A program made the translations under genes and the position numbers. The notes below the pieces were generated by a model. It did no database searches and was not told where the DNA came from. It was given only the letters and a program-made list of their open reading frames with translations. A stretch of DNA of 41,937 bases from an uncultured Collinsella sp. (GTDB lineage Bacteria; Actinomycetota; Coriobacteriia; Coriobacteriales; Coriobacteriaceae), in the NCBI GenBank assembly GCA_934617135.1, contig CAKTUC010000004.1, positions 1 to 41,937 on the forward strand, read 5' to 3'. Shown here piece by piece: positions 1-7,557 of the stretch. The first letter of the stretch is position 1, and every line of letters begins with the position of its first letter.

Positions 1-458
1 CGATAGTCACGGCTGGTGACGATGCCCAGGAGCTTACCCTTGGGAGTGCCGTCGTCGGTGACCGGCATGGTGGAATGACCGGTCTTCTCCTTGAGCTCGA
101 TGACCTGCTCCATGGTCATGTCGGGGGTCAGCGTGGAATCAGACTGAACGAAGCCGGCCTTGTGGTCCTTGACGGCCTTGACCATAGCGGCCTCGGACTC
201 GGGGGTCTGGGAACCGTAAATGAAGGACAGGCCACCCTCGGTAGCGAGCGCGACACCCATGTCGACGCCCGAGACGGACTGCATGATGGCGGAAACCATG
301 GGGATGTTCAGGGTGATTGCCGGCTTCTCACCGCGCTTAAAGCGGGTTAGCGGCGTCTTAAGAGAGACGTTGTTGGGGATGCACTGCGAGGACGAATAGC
401 CAGGGACCAGCAGATACTCCGAAAACGTGTGGGACTCACCGGGAAAGAACGTAGCCAT
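1..458 (-). CDS. guaB: IMP dehydrogenase, N-terminal part (cut by window edge)
   Basis: Oxidises IMP to XMP with NAD+, the committed step of guanine nucleotide synthesis in the cytoplasm. Only the first ~152 residues are inside the window. They match the start of the IMPDH barrel (the [14 protein letters not shown] region, then a GGLSFIYG stretch) and run into the first CBS domain, where [28 protein letters not shown] residues are typical. The ATG at 458 has an AGGAGAA ribosome site a few bases upstream. The gene is divergent from the small regulator at 652, with ~190 bp between them holding both promoters, which I could not place with confidence. Family assignment is very secure; the active-site Cys loop lies outside the window. 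Confidence 0.95.
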   Translation of the reverse strand, partial: MATFFPGESHTFSEYLLVPGYSSSQCIPNNVSLKTPLTRFKRGEKPAITLNIPMVSAIMQSVSGVDMGVALATEGGLSFIYGSQTPESEAAMVKAVKDHKAGFVQSDSTLTPDMTMEQVIELKEKTGHSTMPVTDDGTPKGKLLGIVTSRDY

Positions 459-651
459 GTTTCTCCTTTTTCCATGCGACCGGTCGGCTGCAGGCCTCGT
501 AGGACCCAGCCCAACCTTGGGCGCCCAATACTGGGGAAGTATCTTAACGCACTTTGACTGCTACAATGCATGATTTAAGAAGAGCACACGAGGGTTTGAC
601 GCAGGCTTTGCGTTTGCCCAGCAAACACTTTAGCGGGGAGACGTGGAGCAC

Positions 652-999
652 ATGAAGTACAAGACAACGGCAAAGTTGGTCATTCAAGCATGCGACAAGG
701 ATCTGCCGGGCGTGTTCGGCCACGGCTGCGTCTTGCTGCTGCAGGGTATTGCCCGCGAGCACTCGCTCAACCGCGCCGCCAAGAGCATGGGCATGGCGTA
801 TTCCAAGGCCTGGCGCATCGTGAACGAGGCCGAAGGCCAGCTGGGCTGCAAGCTCATCGAGCGCGACGGCGCCCGCGGATCCACGCTCACCCCCGCCGGC
901 GAGCGAGCCATAGCGGTCTACGAGGAGCTGCAGGCCGACATCAACAACGTCATCGCCGCCAAAGCCGACGCCCTCATCGCCAGCATCAACGCGGAGTAG
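652..999 (+). CDS. ModE/LysR-like winged-helix DNA-binding protein
   Basis: A small (~115 aa) cytoplasmic protein consisting only of a winged helix-turn-helix of the kind found at the N-terminus of ModE. The helix-turn-helix lies around residues 35-60 (LNRAAKSMGMAYSKAWR), and the wing follows with GSTLTPAGE. No molybdate-binding (TOBE/MOP) domain or periplasmic-type effector domain follows, so its ligand is unknown. I favour ATG 652, with GGGGAG 11 bases upstream. A GTG at 643 is in frame, but the GGGGAG would then be only 2 bases away. No molybdenum transport or cofactor genes are adjacent, so a role in molybdate control cannot be claimed. Expression is divergent from guaB; the 3' end faces the palindromic element at 1036-1218. 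Confidence 0.8.
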   Translation: MKYKTTAKLVIQACDKDLPGVFGHGCVLLLQGIAREHSLNRAAKSMGMAYSKAWRIVNEAEGQLGCKLIERDGARGSTLTPAGERAIAVYEELQADINNVIAAKADALIASINAE

Positions 1000-1035
1000 T
1001 CCTTTTAGGCGGTTTTTAGCCCACAGCGCCCTCGG

Positions 1036-1218
1036 GTTGAGGCTCGCGCCACAAAACGGGCCCATCTACTACGTTTAGTTGAATACCCACGACCATACCG
1101 GACATTATTAAATTAAAACCGCTGGTAAACAGCTTGGTAATTTTCAAAATAGGCGGGTGTGGTCGACCCCTATTGCTTAAACGTAGTAAATAGGCCGTTT
1201 TCGTGACACAGACCCCGA
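1036..1218. repeat. Long imperfect palindromic intergenic element
   Basis: The spacer between two convergent genes is an almost full-length imperfect inverted repeat. The left arm carries ACAAAACGGGCCCATCTACT then ACGTTTA (1051-1077). The right arm carries TAAACGTAGTAAATAGGCCG then TTTT (1178-1201), its near-perfect reverse complement. Pairing continues outward over the GGCTCGCGCCAC and GTGACACAGACC segments. It also continues inward over CGACCATACC (left) and GGTGTGGTCG (right), closing on a small GCTG/CAGC stem at the centre. It has no ORF. It may be a mobile palindromic repeat family (REP/MITE-like) that also acts as a bidirectional terminator. Copy number elsewhere cannot be seen here; no second copy is in this window. 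Confidence 0.7.
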
Positions 1219-1222
1219 TTAG

Positions 1223-2215
1223 CTACTTGCGAAGGGCGTTATCGAGAGTGGCAGCCACCTGCAGGGGGTCGTCGGTGCCAGCGAAGAGGCGGATGGTGCT
1301 CCCCTGCTTGCCGCGTTGGGCCGAAAGGCGTGTCGTTGCGCCGCCGGCGGGCGACGTGCGGAGCTCCCCCGGCAATGTGTCGAACAGCTCACCCGCACTT
1401 CGCTCGATAAGGTCAAACTCAACTGCCGGGCCAAAGCCGTGCTCGAGGATTCCCGTTGCAACCGCATGATCGGGATGCGAGCCCAGCCCGGGATAGCGAA
1501 CGTTACGCACCATCTCGTTAGCAGCCAGATACTCAGCCAGCGCACGGGCGCGATCGAAGTGAGCCTGCATGCGAGCATCGAGCGAGGGCAACCCGCGCTC
1601 CAGCACATCGGTCTCCTCAGCAGACAGGTCAAAAGCAGGAGCACCGCAGTCCGCAAGCAACGCGTGTGCGCACTCTGCGGCGGCATCCACGCGATGGCGC
1701 TTGAGCTGCGATCGTGCGACCGACACCGCCACGAGCTTGCGCGGCGCCTCACCAGCGCACACACGGTCGAGCGCCTCGAGCGACAGCACCGCGCCCAACC
1801 GCAGCGGATCGCACCCAAAGACCGACGCCACGGTATTATCGACAACCAGCAGCGCACCACAGGCACGCGCCGCCTGCCCCAACGCGCGCAGATCGGGCAC
1901 GCGTAGGCCAAAGCCACCAAGGGAGTTCACGAACCACCAAAGATGCGGCCCTTCAACCTCAAACGATGCGACAACACCCTCGGACGCGGCCTCAAACGCC
2001 GCGACGCTCGGCTCCCCCACCAACGTCACATCGCAGCCCTCAAAGCCGCACGAAAATGCATCGGCAAAGTCATCCGCAAAGGCCACTAGGCGGTCACCGG
2101 GACGTACGATACCCAGCAGCGACAACGCCGCCGGAACATGCGGCGCCGCAAGCAACCGAGCCTCGCGCGCACGGGCGCGCTCACCCCAAGCTTCTTCAAA
2201 TTCCCGCACGTCCAT
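1223..2215 (-). CDS. Cys/Met-metabolism PLP-type protein, probably lacking the catalytic lysine
   Basis: A 330-residue relative of the cystathionine gamma-synthase/gamma-lyase (fold type I PLP) family, which normally has 380-400 residues. Recognisable parts are LLVVDNTVAS (residues 122-131; D126 would bind the PLP pyridine nitrogen) and a C-terminal half with NEMVRNVRYPGL and the GATTRLSAQRG/STIRLFAGTDDP blocks. Where the family has SxTKY carrying the Schiff-base lysine, this protein reads SLEAL (145-149), so the lysine appears lost. The N-terminal region is also shortened. It may be a non-enzymatic or altered-function paralogue. The start is ATG 2215, with AAGGGA 9 bases before it; a TTG at 2239 is in frame but less likely. 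It is a single gene, convergent with the winged-helix gene. Substrate unknown. Confidence 0.7.
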   Translation of the reverse strand: MDVREFEEAWGERARAREARLLAAPHVPAALSLLGIVRPGDRLVAFADDFADAFSCGFEGCDVTLVGEPSVAAFEAASEGVVASFEVEGPHLWWFVNSLGGFGLRVPDLRALGQAARACGALLVVDNTVASVFGCDPLRLGAVLSLEALDRVCAGEAPRKLVAVSVARSQLKRHRVDAAAECAHALLADCGAPAFDLSAEETDVLERGLPSLDARMQAHFDRARALAEYLAANEMVRNVRYPGLGSHPDHAVATGILEHGFGPAVEFDLIERSAGELFDTLPGELRTSPAGGATTRLSAQRGKQGSTIRLFAGTDDPLQVAATLDNALRK

Positions 2216-2351
2216 ACGGCACCATCCCTTCAAAAGCAAAAACCCATGGCACGGGTGTTCCCCGCATCATGGGTAACGGCTGCAGTATAGCGCCAGAGCG
2301 CAGCCAAACGTCGCGGCGTCAATGTACCTCGGCGCCGGTGCGCCCTAACGC

Positions 2352-3893
2352 CTAGATGCTGAGCGTGTGATAGTTCACGTCCGCGCCCGGTGCATCCACC
2401 GACACACCGTAGCTCTCCGGGTACATGCGCGTGGAGAACACGAGCGCGCCGTCGTTCACGAACACCTCGACCGACGAAACATCGCCCACGATACGCACGT
2501 TGCGAACCTCGTCGACCGGCTCCCAGCGCACGGTACGGCCGCAACCGGCCGACGCGCGATCCTCGTTCGCAAAGCGCATCTCAAAGCGCGCGGGCAGCTC
2601 GCCCTCCGCGGGCTTAAACGAAAGCAGAAGCTCGTCGTTCACCGTGGCGGCAAACGCGCCATTCACGCCCCCAACAGCAATATCAAAGCAGGTATCGCCG
2701 GCAACCTCAAACGAGCCCTCCCCCACAGCCACCGAGCTATAGTGACGAGTGATCTCGCGAACCGGCTGCTGCAGGATCATGCCATCGGCACCAACCGTCA
2801 GCTCACGCGGCACCGTCATGCAATGCTGCCAGCCCTCAGCAACCGTCGGGTCATTGCCGTAAGAATCATCCCCCGGCAATCCCATCCAGCCAATCAGAAT
2901 GCGACGGCCGTCTTCTGCCTCAAACGTCTGGGGGGCATAGAAGTCAAAACCGGTATCCCATAGACGGAATGCATTCAATGAATACTCCGAGCAGATATCG
3001 CCCTCCATCGTAAAATAGCCCGACTGGTACAGGTTTCGACGATTCCAGTCTTCACCCGTCAAACCCTGCGGGCAAATGGACAGCAGCTTTTGCCCCATCA
3101 ATTCAAAATAATCGGGACACTCCCACATAAAGCCAAAGCGCTCGTCAGAACTAACGCGGTTTTGCAGCTTCCAATTCACCAGGTCATCAGAGGCAAAAAC
3201 GAGTACCTCGCCCTGATCAAAACAGCTGCCATCGCCATGAACGCGCCTAAACAGCTGCTCGCGAGCAGAATCATCGACATCGGAATAATCCGCCGATACG
3301 TCAACGCGCCGACGTGCGCCCTGGACCATCAAATAGCGACCGCAGGCCATGCCGGCATCCCACACTTTGGGATCACGCACATGGCACGTCAGGTCACTTG
3401 GGTAGTCGACATTTGTCATAAGCAAGCGCTTGGGCCCAAACGATAAATTGTCGAGCGCGTCAACCATAACGGTATTGGCCTCGCGACCCTTGTTGGTGTA
3501 ATCAAGACTACCATCGACATTTGGGCGCTTAACGTTGCCAGTGTAGAACATGGAGACACGACCGTCGTGTACAAGGGCAGAACCCGAATACACCCCATGG
3601 CAGTCAAACGATTCGTCCGGAACAAGAGCGACACCACGGTCTTCCCAGGCAATTAGGTCGCTACTGACCGCATGCCCCCACATCTTGGATCCGTCGCCAT
3701 TAGCATCAGTTGGACCGTACTGATAGTAAGCATGAAACACCCCATCAAACTGATGGAGACCATTGGGGTCATTCATCCAACCGCAAGGCGGCATCAAGTG
3801 ATACTTTTGAGCCCAGTGCTTCGGAGTCTCTCCAGCACTGGTCTCGCATGCCTCCACAATTCGAATTAAATCATTTCGGAGCGGATTGCTCAT
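2352..3893 (-). CDS. scrB: GH32 beta-fructosidase / sucrose-6-phosphate hydrolase
   Basis: Glycoside hydrolase family 32 protein of 513 aa. The three signature sites are present: WMNDPNG (residues 39-45) with the nucleophile D42, RDP at 173-175 (transition-state stabiliser), and WECPD with the acid/base E258. A C-terminal beta-sandwich follows. There is no signal peptide, so it is intracellular, fitting cleavage of a sugar phosphate delivered by the PTS encoded upstream. Between RDP and ECPD there is a longer than usual insert (about residues 190-230). ATG 3893 has AGGA 8 bases upstream; the longer in-frame start at 3926 lies inside a hairpin and is unlikely. It is the last gene of the lacI-PTS-deacetylase-GH32 set. 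Sucrose-6-phosphate is the likeliest substrate; other fructosyl sugars are possible, so the symbol is provisional. Confidence 0.88.
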   Translation of the reverse strand: MSNPLRNDLIRIVEACETSAGETPKHWAQKYHLMPPCGWMNDPNGLHQFDGVFHAYYQYGPTDANGDGSKMWGHAVSSDLIAWEDRGVALVPDESFDCHGVYSGSALVHDGRVSMFYTGNVKRPNVDGSLDYTNKGREANTVMVDALDNLSFGPKRLLMTNVDYPSDLTCHVRDPKVWDAGMACGRYLMVQGARRRVDVSADYSDVDDSAREQLFRRVHGDGSCFDQGEVLVFASDDLVNWKLQNRVSSDERFGFMWECPDYFELMGQKLLSICPQGLTGEDWNRRNLYQSGYFTMEGDICSEYSLNAFRLWDTGFDFYAPQTFEAEDGRRILIGWMGLPGDDSYGNDPTVAEGWQHCMTVPRELTVGADGMILQQPVREITRHYSSVAVGEGSFEVAGDTCFDIAVGGVNGAFAATVNDELLLSFKPAEGELPARFEMRFANEDRASAGCGRTVRWEPVDEVRNVRIVGDVSSVEVFVNDGALVFSTRMYPESYGVSVDAPGADVNYHTLSI

Positions 3894-3925
3894 AACGTTA
3901 TCCTGTTCTATTTGCCATAGGGGCA

Positions 3926-3960
3926 TTGCGCGCCATAGCCATATTGACTATGGCGCGCAA
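3926..3960 (-). promoter_or_regulatory. Intercistronic hairpin before GH32 gene
   Basis: A perfect 13-bp inverted repeat (TTGCGCGCCATAG at 3926-3938, CTATGGCGCGCAA at 3948-3960) with a 9-base loop sits between the deacetylase stop and the GH32 ribosome site. A third CCATAG copy at 3915-3920 allows an alternative pairing. No U-run follows on the minus strand, so it is more likely an mRNA stabiliser, processing site or attenuator than a simple terminator. Confidence 0.5.
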
Positions 3961-3987
3961 ACAAAAACGTGCCTCAAGGTTTTGCAG

Positions 3988-4734
3988 CTACTTAATGGAA
4001 ATCAGGTCGATACTGTGTTCTACCAACCATACGTTGAACCGCAACGACGAAAGAGCGGCCTGGTCCTTAATTCGACCCTCACGCAACGAAGAGATCTCCA
4101 TAAGCTCTTGGTCCAAAAATGCCGGATGGAAAACAACAAATGTGCTCTCATGGGTCAAAATGCCGGCATCATCACTCATCAAAAACTGGAGCGGGTTGTA
4201 CGAGTCGTAATCCATGTTGTTTGGCAGCTTGGGCACATAGACATTCCATTTATCTTTGAGATAAGTAAAATCTATGTCGACATACGGAACACCGTATTTA
4301 CCGGCCACCTTGGCAAGTGCCTCATCCACATGAGAAGTCGCAACCGAATGACAGTCGATATAAGCCGGTAGCTTACCAAACAACCCTTTAAACCGTTCGA
4401 CCTGAGCGGTCGCCTCGCACTCAAGCTCAATAGGGTCTATCAGATCGATATCGGAGCATCGATACCTGCGCGACGCATAAAAGCGGCTATCGCAATCAAC
4501 GAGACCGCGGACAAGACGAGGGTCCGAAAGCGGCTTTCCCGCAACGACGTTCACATGAAGGCCTACAGAAACACCGGAGTATCCCGCAAGAGCGCGAGCA
4601 TCATCCTCACGGAGCCCCGTGTTCACGATAGCCCCCACAGAAGAAATGCAGCCGTTCTCCAGGGCACGCAATATACCGAGCGAGCAACCTTGCGTCAAGC
4701 CAAAATCATCGCAACGAACAATTAGCTTTTTCAT
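3988..4734 (-). CDS. ChbG/YdjC-family carbohydrate deacetylase
   Basis: A 248-residue cytoplasmic protein of the YdjC/ChbG (HpnK-like) family, metal-dependent enzymes that remove acetyl groups from N-acetylated (or otherwise acetylated) sugars. Visible motifs are RCDDFG (residues 7-12; D9/D10), GLHVN (58-62; H60) and DCHS...SHVD (128-137; H129, H135), which supply the expected Asp/His metal ligands. The ATG at 4734 is preceded by GAGGG at about 6 bases. It lies 47 bp downstream of the PTS permease and 94 bp upstream of GH32, so it is co-transcribed with both. In E. coli ChbG acts in chitobiose use; pairing with a GH32 enzyme instead is unusual. The true substrate is unknown. Confidence 0.85.
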   Translation of the reverse strand: MKKLIVRCDDFGLTQGCSLGILRALENGCISSVGAIVNTGLREDDARALAGYSGVSVGLHVNVVAGKPLSDPRLVRGLVDCDSRFYASRRYRCSDIDLIDPIELECEATAQVERFKGLFGKLPAYIDCHSVATSHVDEALAKVAGKYGVPYVDIDFTYLKDKWNVYVPKLPNNMDYDSYNPLQFLMSDDAGILTHESTFVVFHPAFLDQELMEISSLREGRIKDQAALSSLRFNVWLVEHSIDLISIK

Positions 4735-4781
4735 ATGAGACCCTCGACATCCAACGCGTAACCGGTCCTACACCATTTGCC

Positions 4782-6158
4782 CTATTTGGCAGAATCCTCG
4801 CCAAAGCCAAACACAATGTGAAGAGCAGCGGTACCAAAGAAGGCAATTGCCATTCCGACGCAGAACATGGGAATATTGGTTGCCGTAACGATAGCGGGGA
4901 AACCGCCCGCTGTGGACATCTGCTCGCAACCGGTGGCGGCAATGAAAGCGCCAGCGACGCCGGTCATGAGACACATCTCGACCAAAGATTTACGATAACG
5001 CAGGGAAATGCCATAGATAACGGGCTCGGTGATACCGCCAAGAAGCGCAGGCACGAGCGTCGAAAGGGCAACAGACTTAAGCTCGGGATCCTTGGCCTTA
5101 ACAAAGACGCCAGCGGCGGCACCTGCGGCAGCAAAGATTGTGGAGCCAAGAACAGCCATTACGGGGTCGGAGCCCAAGCTGGAAATGTTAGCAATAAGAA
5201 CGGGAATGACAGCCCAGTGGAGACCAAAGAGGACGACGAACATCCAGAAGGCGCCCAGGATAAAGCCAGCCGGAATCGGCATCGTACCCATCAGCCACAT
5301 CACAAAAGTAGACAGGCCCTCACCGACGTAATAACCAAAGGGACCAACCAGCAACATCGTAGCGGGCACAACGACAAGCAGGCAAATCGTAGGCACGATT
5401 ACAACCTGCAGGTCCTTGTAAACGACGCGCTTAAGGAAGCGTTCGACCACAAACAGCAGCGTCGTGCTGAGCATGGCAGGAAACACCGTCGAGGCATAGC
5501 CCATGATAACCATCGGAAGACCCAGGAAGCTGCTCATATCGCCGTTGCTACCGAGTGCGGTAAAGTTGGGCTCCAAAAGCGAAGCGCCCACAGCGGCGGC
5601 AAGATATGGATTCGCACCGAGCTTGCGAGCCATGGAAACCGAGAGGACGATCGGCAGGAAATAGAAAATGGAGTTGGAGGCAGCCGCCAGAACCGCATAC
5701 GTGCTGGAATCGGCCGCAAGCCAACCGGCCATGGTGCAGATGGAAAGAATTGCCTTAATAATGGCCGCACCGCAAAATGCCGGAATGATGGGCGTGAAGC
5801 TACCGGAGATTACATCGAACGCCTTATTGCCGTAGAACTTGATGGCGTTAAGGAAACCGGGCTCACGCACAGGCGCGCCCTCGTCCGCATCCTCGACGGC
5901 ACCCTTGCCGTAACCAGAACCCAAAGAGGCGATGACGTCGCCATAAACGCTATCTACGCTGGGACCAACGATAACCTGATACTGAGTGCCCATATCCGCA
6001 ACACCCAAAATGCCGGTCTTTTCGAGCGACTCCTTGTCGACCTTGCCGTTGTCGACAAGGTTAAACCTCAAGCGCGTTGCGCAATGAGTCACATGTTTTA
6101 TGTTGGATTTACCACCCACAAACTCGATAATCTTGTCGGCGTCAATTGAAGCTGCCAT
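4782..6158 (-). CDS. PTS EIIBC sugar permease (glucose/sucrose superfamily)
   Basis: Phosphotransferase membrane permease of 458 aa that imports and phosphorylates a sugar. An N-terminal EIIB domain (about 1-85) carries the phosphorylated cysteine in HCATRLRF (C26). A linker leads into a ~10-helix EIIC domain (about 105-450) that contains the GITEPVIYGI substrate-site motif. No EIIA domain is fused, so a stand-alone or shared EIIA must be supplied from elsewhere. The start is ATG 6158, preceded by AGG about 10 bases upstream; an upstream in-frame start at 6215 adds a region without family similarity. Two LacI-type operators lie 97-131 bp upstream. Specificity is most likely sucrose or a related sugar given the GH32 partner, but this is inferred from context. 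Confidence 0.88.
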   Translation of the reverse strand: MAASIDADKIIEFVGGKSNIKHVTHCATRLRFNLVDNGKVDKESLEKTGILGVADMGTQYQVIVGPSVDSVYGDVIASLGSGYGKGAVEDADEGAPVREPGFLNAIKFYGNKAFDVISGSFTPIIPAFCGAAIIKAILSICTMAGWLAADSSTYAVLAAASNSIFYFLPIVLSVSMARKLGANPYLAAAVGASLLEPNFTALGSNGDMSSFLGLPMVIMGYASTVFPAMLSTTLLFVVERFLKRVVYKDLQVVIVPTICLLVVVPATMLLVGPFGYYVGEGLSTFVMWLMGTMPIPAGFILGAFWMFVVLFGLHWAVIPVLIANISSLGSDPVMAVLGSTIFAAAGAAAGVFVKAKDPELKSVALSTLVPALLGGITEPVIYGISLRYRKSLVEMCLMTGVAGAFIAATGCEQMSTAGGFPAIVTATNIPMFCVGMAIAFFGTAALHIVFGFGEDSAK

Positions 6159-6254
6159 AAGCGCGTACCTTTCACTATGCTGCGGCTTACAAACACAATG
6201 TCGAGTGGGATCCAATTCATGTACATCATTGGACTCTCAGCGACTTGACTTAAC

Positions 6255-6268
6255 TGTAATCGTTTTCA
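6255..6268. promoter_or_regulatory. LacI-family operator 1
   Basis: TGTAATCGTTTTCA fits the LacI/GalR-type consensus TGNAANCGNTTNCA at every fixed position and is flanked by C and G that extend the symmetry. It lies in the spacer between the LacI gene stop and the PTS start, the expected place for the cognate repressor to control the transport operon. A cre-like global site cannot be excluded. Confidence 0.75.
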
Positions 6269-6275
6269 GTCTTTG

Positions 6276-6289
6276 TGTAATCGTTTGCA
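6276..6289. promoter_or_regulatory. LacI-family operator 2
   Basis: TGTAATCGTTTGCA, a second full match to the same operator consensus, starts 21 bp after the first. That is two helical turns, so two repressor dimers would sit on the same DNA face. Near identity between the two sites (one base differs) supports one cognate regulator. Confidence 0.75.
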
Positions 6290-6343
6290 GTTTTGATTCA
6301 GGATGAACGGTATGTATTTGCCGGTAAACGGTATTTATATTAA

Positions 6344-7321
6344 TTATTCAACAATTGTGTGTCCCACCTGCACCTGACGAGGCGCTCCGTACTCGCTCGG
6401 ATTCTGCTGAATCAGATCCAACGCCATGCGCGCAGTAGTGACTCCTAGAGTCATATAGCCAAAATGCACTGTAATGATTCCACCACTTACAGCACGCAAC
6501 AATTGGTTATCGCCAAACCCCGAGACACGCCGCGCGGGTTTGGAAACCCCCGCTTCCGTAAGCGCTCGAATTGCACCCGCCGCCATCATGTCGGTAGCAC
6601 AGGCAATAAAAGCAGGAGACGGATTTTCCCCAAGAAGCTCTTTGGTGCGCGTATAGCCGCCCTCGACCGTAAAGGGGCTTTCGCGATACAGGTTTGAATC
6701 TAGAACGCGCCCGGCCGCTTCAAGGCCAGATCGAAAACCATCTTCGCGCAAAGCGCCCACCGAAACGTCTATTCGCGTAGCGCCGATATAGGCAATGGGC
6801 CCTTCAGCAATATCGGCAACATATGTAGCAAGATCTCGAGCCGCTTCAAAATCGTCATAATATGCGCAATTGCAGCCCTCGACATGCTGACCGGTAATCA
6901 CGACGGGAACGCTGGCCGAATCAAAAAAAGCAACATGTTTGGGAGTAACTACTGTACCAGCAAGGATAATCGCGTCGACGGGATATCGCTGAAACAGCTC
7001 GAGAAATTCAACTTCGCGCGCAGGGTCGCTACCAGCGTCAGCAAGCAGCATTTGATATCCCTCGCTCTGAAGGGTGTCTCCAATTCCAGCCGTCAGACGA
7101 CTGATAGACTCCGAGTTAATCTTAGGCACGATGACGCCGATGAGCTTGGTGGAGCCGGTACGCAGCGCGCGAGCCTGGTTGGACCGCACGTAACCGGTCT
7201 CTTGAATCGCCTGCTTAATGCGCTCGGACTTATCGGCCGAAATATATCCACCGTTGAGATAGCGCGAGACCGCGGCGCTCGAAACGCCCGCCAGCTCGGC
7301 GACATCCTTCATCTTTACCAC
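6344..7321 (-). CDS. LacI-family transcriptional repressor of the sugar operon
   Basis: A ~325-residue LacI/GalR regulator. The N-terminal helix-turn-helix (MKDVAELAGVSSAAVSRYLN), a hinge helix near RSNQARALRTGST, and a periplasmic-binding-protein-like effector domain (LIGVIVPKI onward, IACATDMMAAGAIRAL, VSGFGDN) are all present. The GTG at 7321 has GGGGG about 5 bases upstream; the ATG at 7312 is an alternative, and the longer reading to 7366 is unlikely. It lies immediately upstream of the PTS gene on the same strand. The two operators fall in the 185-bp gap after it, so it probably represses the PTS-deacetylase-GH32 genes and is released by a sugar or sugar phosphate. Confidence 0.9.
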   Translation of the reverse strand: MVKMKDVAELAGVSSAAVSRYLNGGYISADKSERIKQAIQETGYVRSNQARALRTGSTKLIGVIVPKINSESISRLTAGIGDTLQSEGYQMLLADAGSDPAREVEFLELFQRYPVDAIILAGTVVTPKHVAFFDSASVPVVITGQHVEGCNCAYYDDFEAARDLATYVADIAEGPIAYIGATRIDVSVGALREDGFRSGLEAAGRVLDSNLYRESPFTVEGGYTRTKELLGENPSPAFIACATDMMAAGAIRALTEAGVSKPARRVSGFGDNQLLRAVSGGIITVHFGYMTLGVTTARMALDLIQQNPSEYGAPRQVQVGHTIVE

Positions 7322-7410
7322 GAGTACCCCCGACAACGAATTCACAAGCACCATGATACCCAACACCCGGCTGCAATAATGTAAGACCAGTCAGGTCGTT
7401 CAAACATCAG

Positions 7411-7525
7411 CGGGCGGGCAGCTGCCGTGGCGAGGTGCCGCGAAAGAGGAGCGACGCGTACTTCATGTACGCGAGCGACGGTTTGAGCGGCAGATCGCCC
7501 GGCAGATGTCCGCGCAGCGTCGAGC
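7411..7525. other. GC-rich structured spacer with nested inverted repeats
   Basis: This spacer between the LacI promoter side and the end of the pel operon has no ORF. It contains a 7-bp hairpin (CGCGTAC 7455-7461, loop TTCAT, GTACGCG 7467-7473) enclosed by a second pair (TGCCGC 7436-7441 with GCGGCA 7487-7492), next to a GGCAGCTGCC self-palindrome. Nesting of this sort suggests a folded RNA or a dispersed repeat unit; function unknown. Confidence 0.4.
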
Positions 7526-7553
7526 GGTCCGGCGTTTGTTAAAACGCCGGACC
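7526..7553 (-). terminator. Terminator-like hairpin after the pel operon
   Basis: A perfect 12-bp stem (GGTCCGGCGTTT at 7526-7537, AAACGCCGGACC at 7542-7553) with a 4-base loop starts 4 bp after the last stop codon of the pel operon. No long U-run follows, so termination strength is uncertain, but position and stability fit an operon end. Confidence 0.6.
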
Positions 7554-7557
7554 CAAA

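Noticed and set aside
4818..6149. 443-codon plus-strand open frame opposite the PTS gene
   Set aside because: It lies wholly antisense to a well-supported PTS EIIBC, has low-complexity His/Asn/Arg/Lys-rich composition and no family motif; it is a mirror of GC-rich coding sequence.
6250..6310. Operator pair as a short tandem repeat or CRISPR-like unit
   Set aside because: Only two copies of a 14-bp symmetric site matching the LacI consensus; no array, no spacer regularity and no cas genes.
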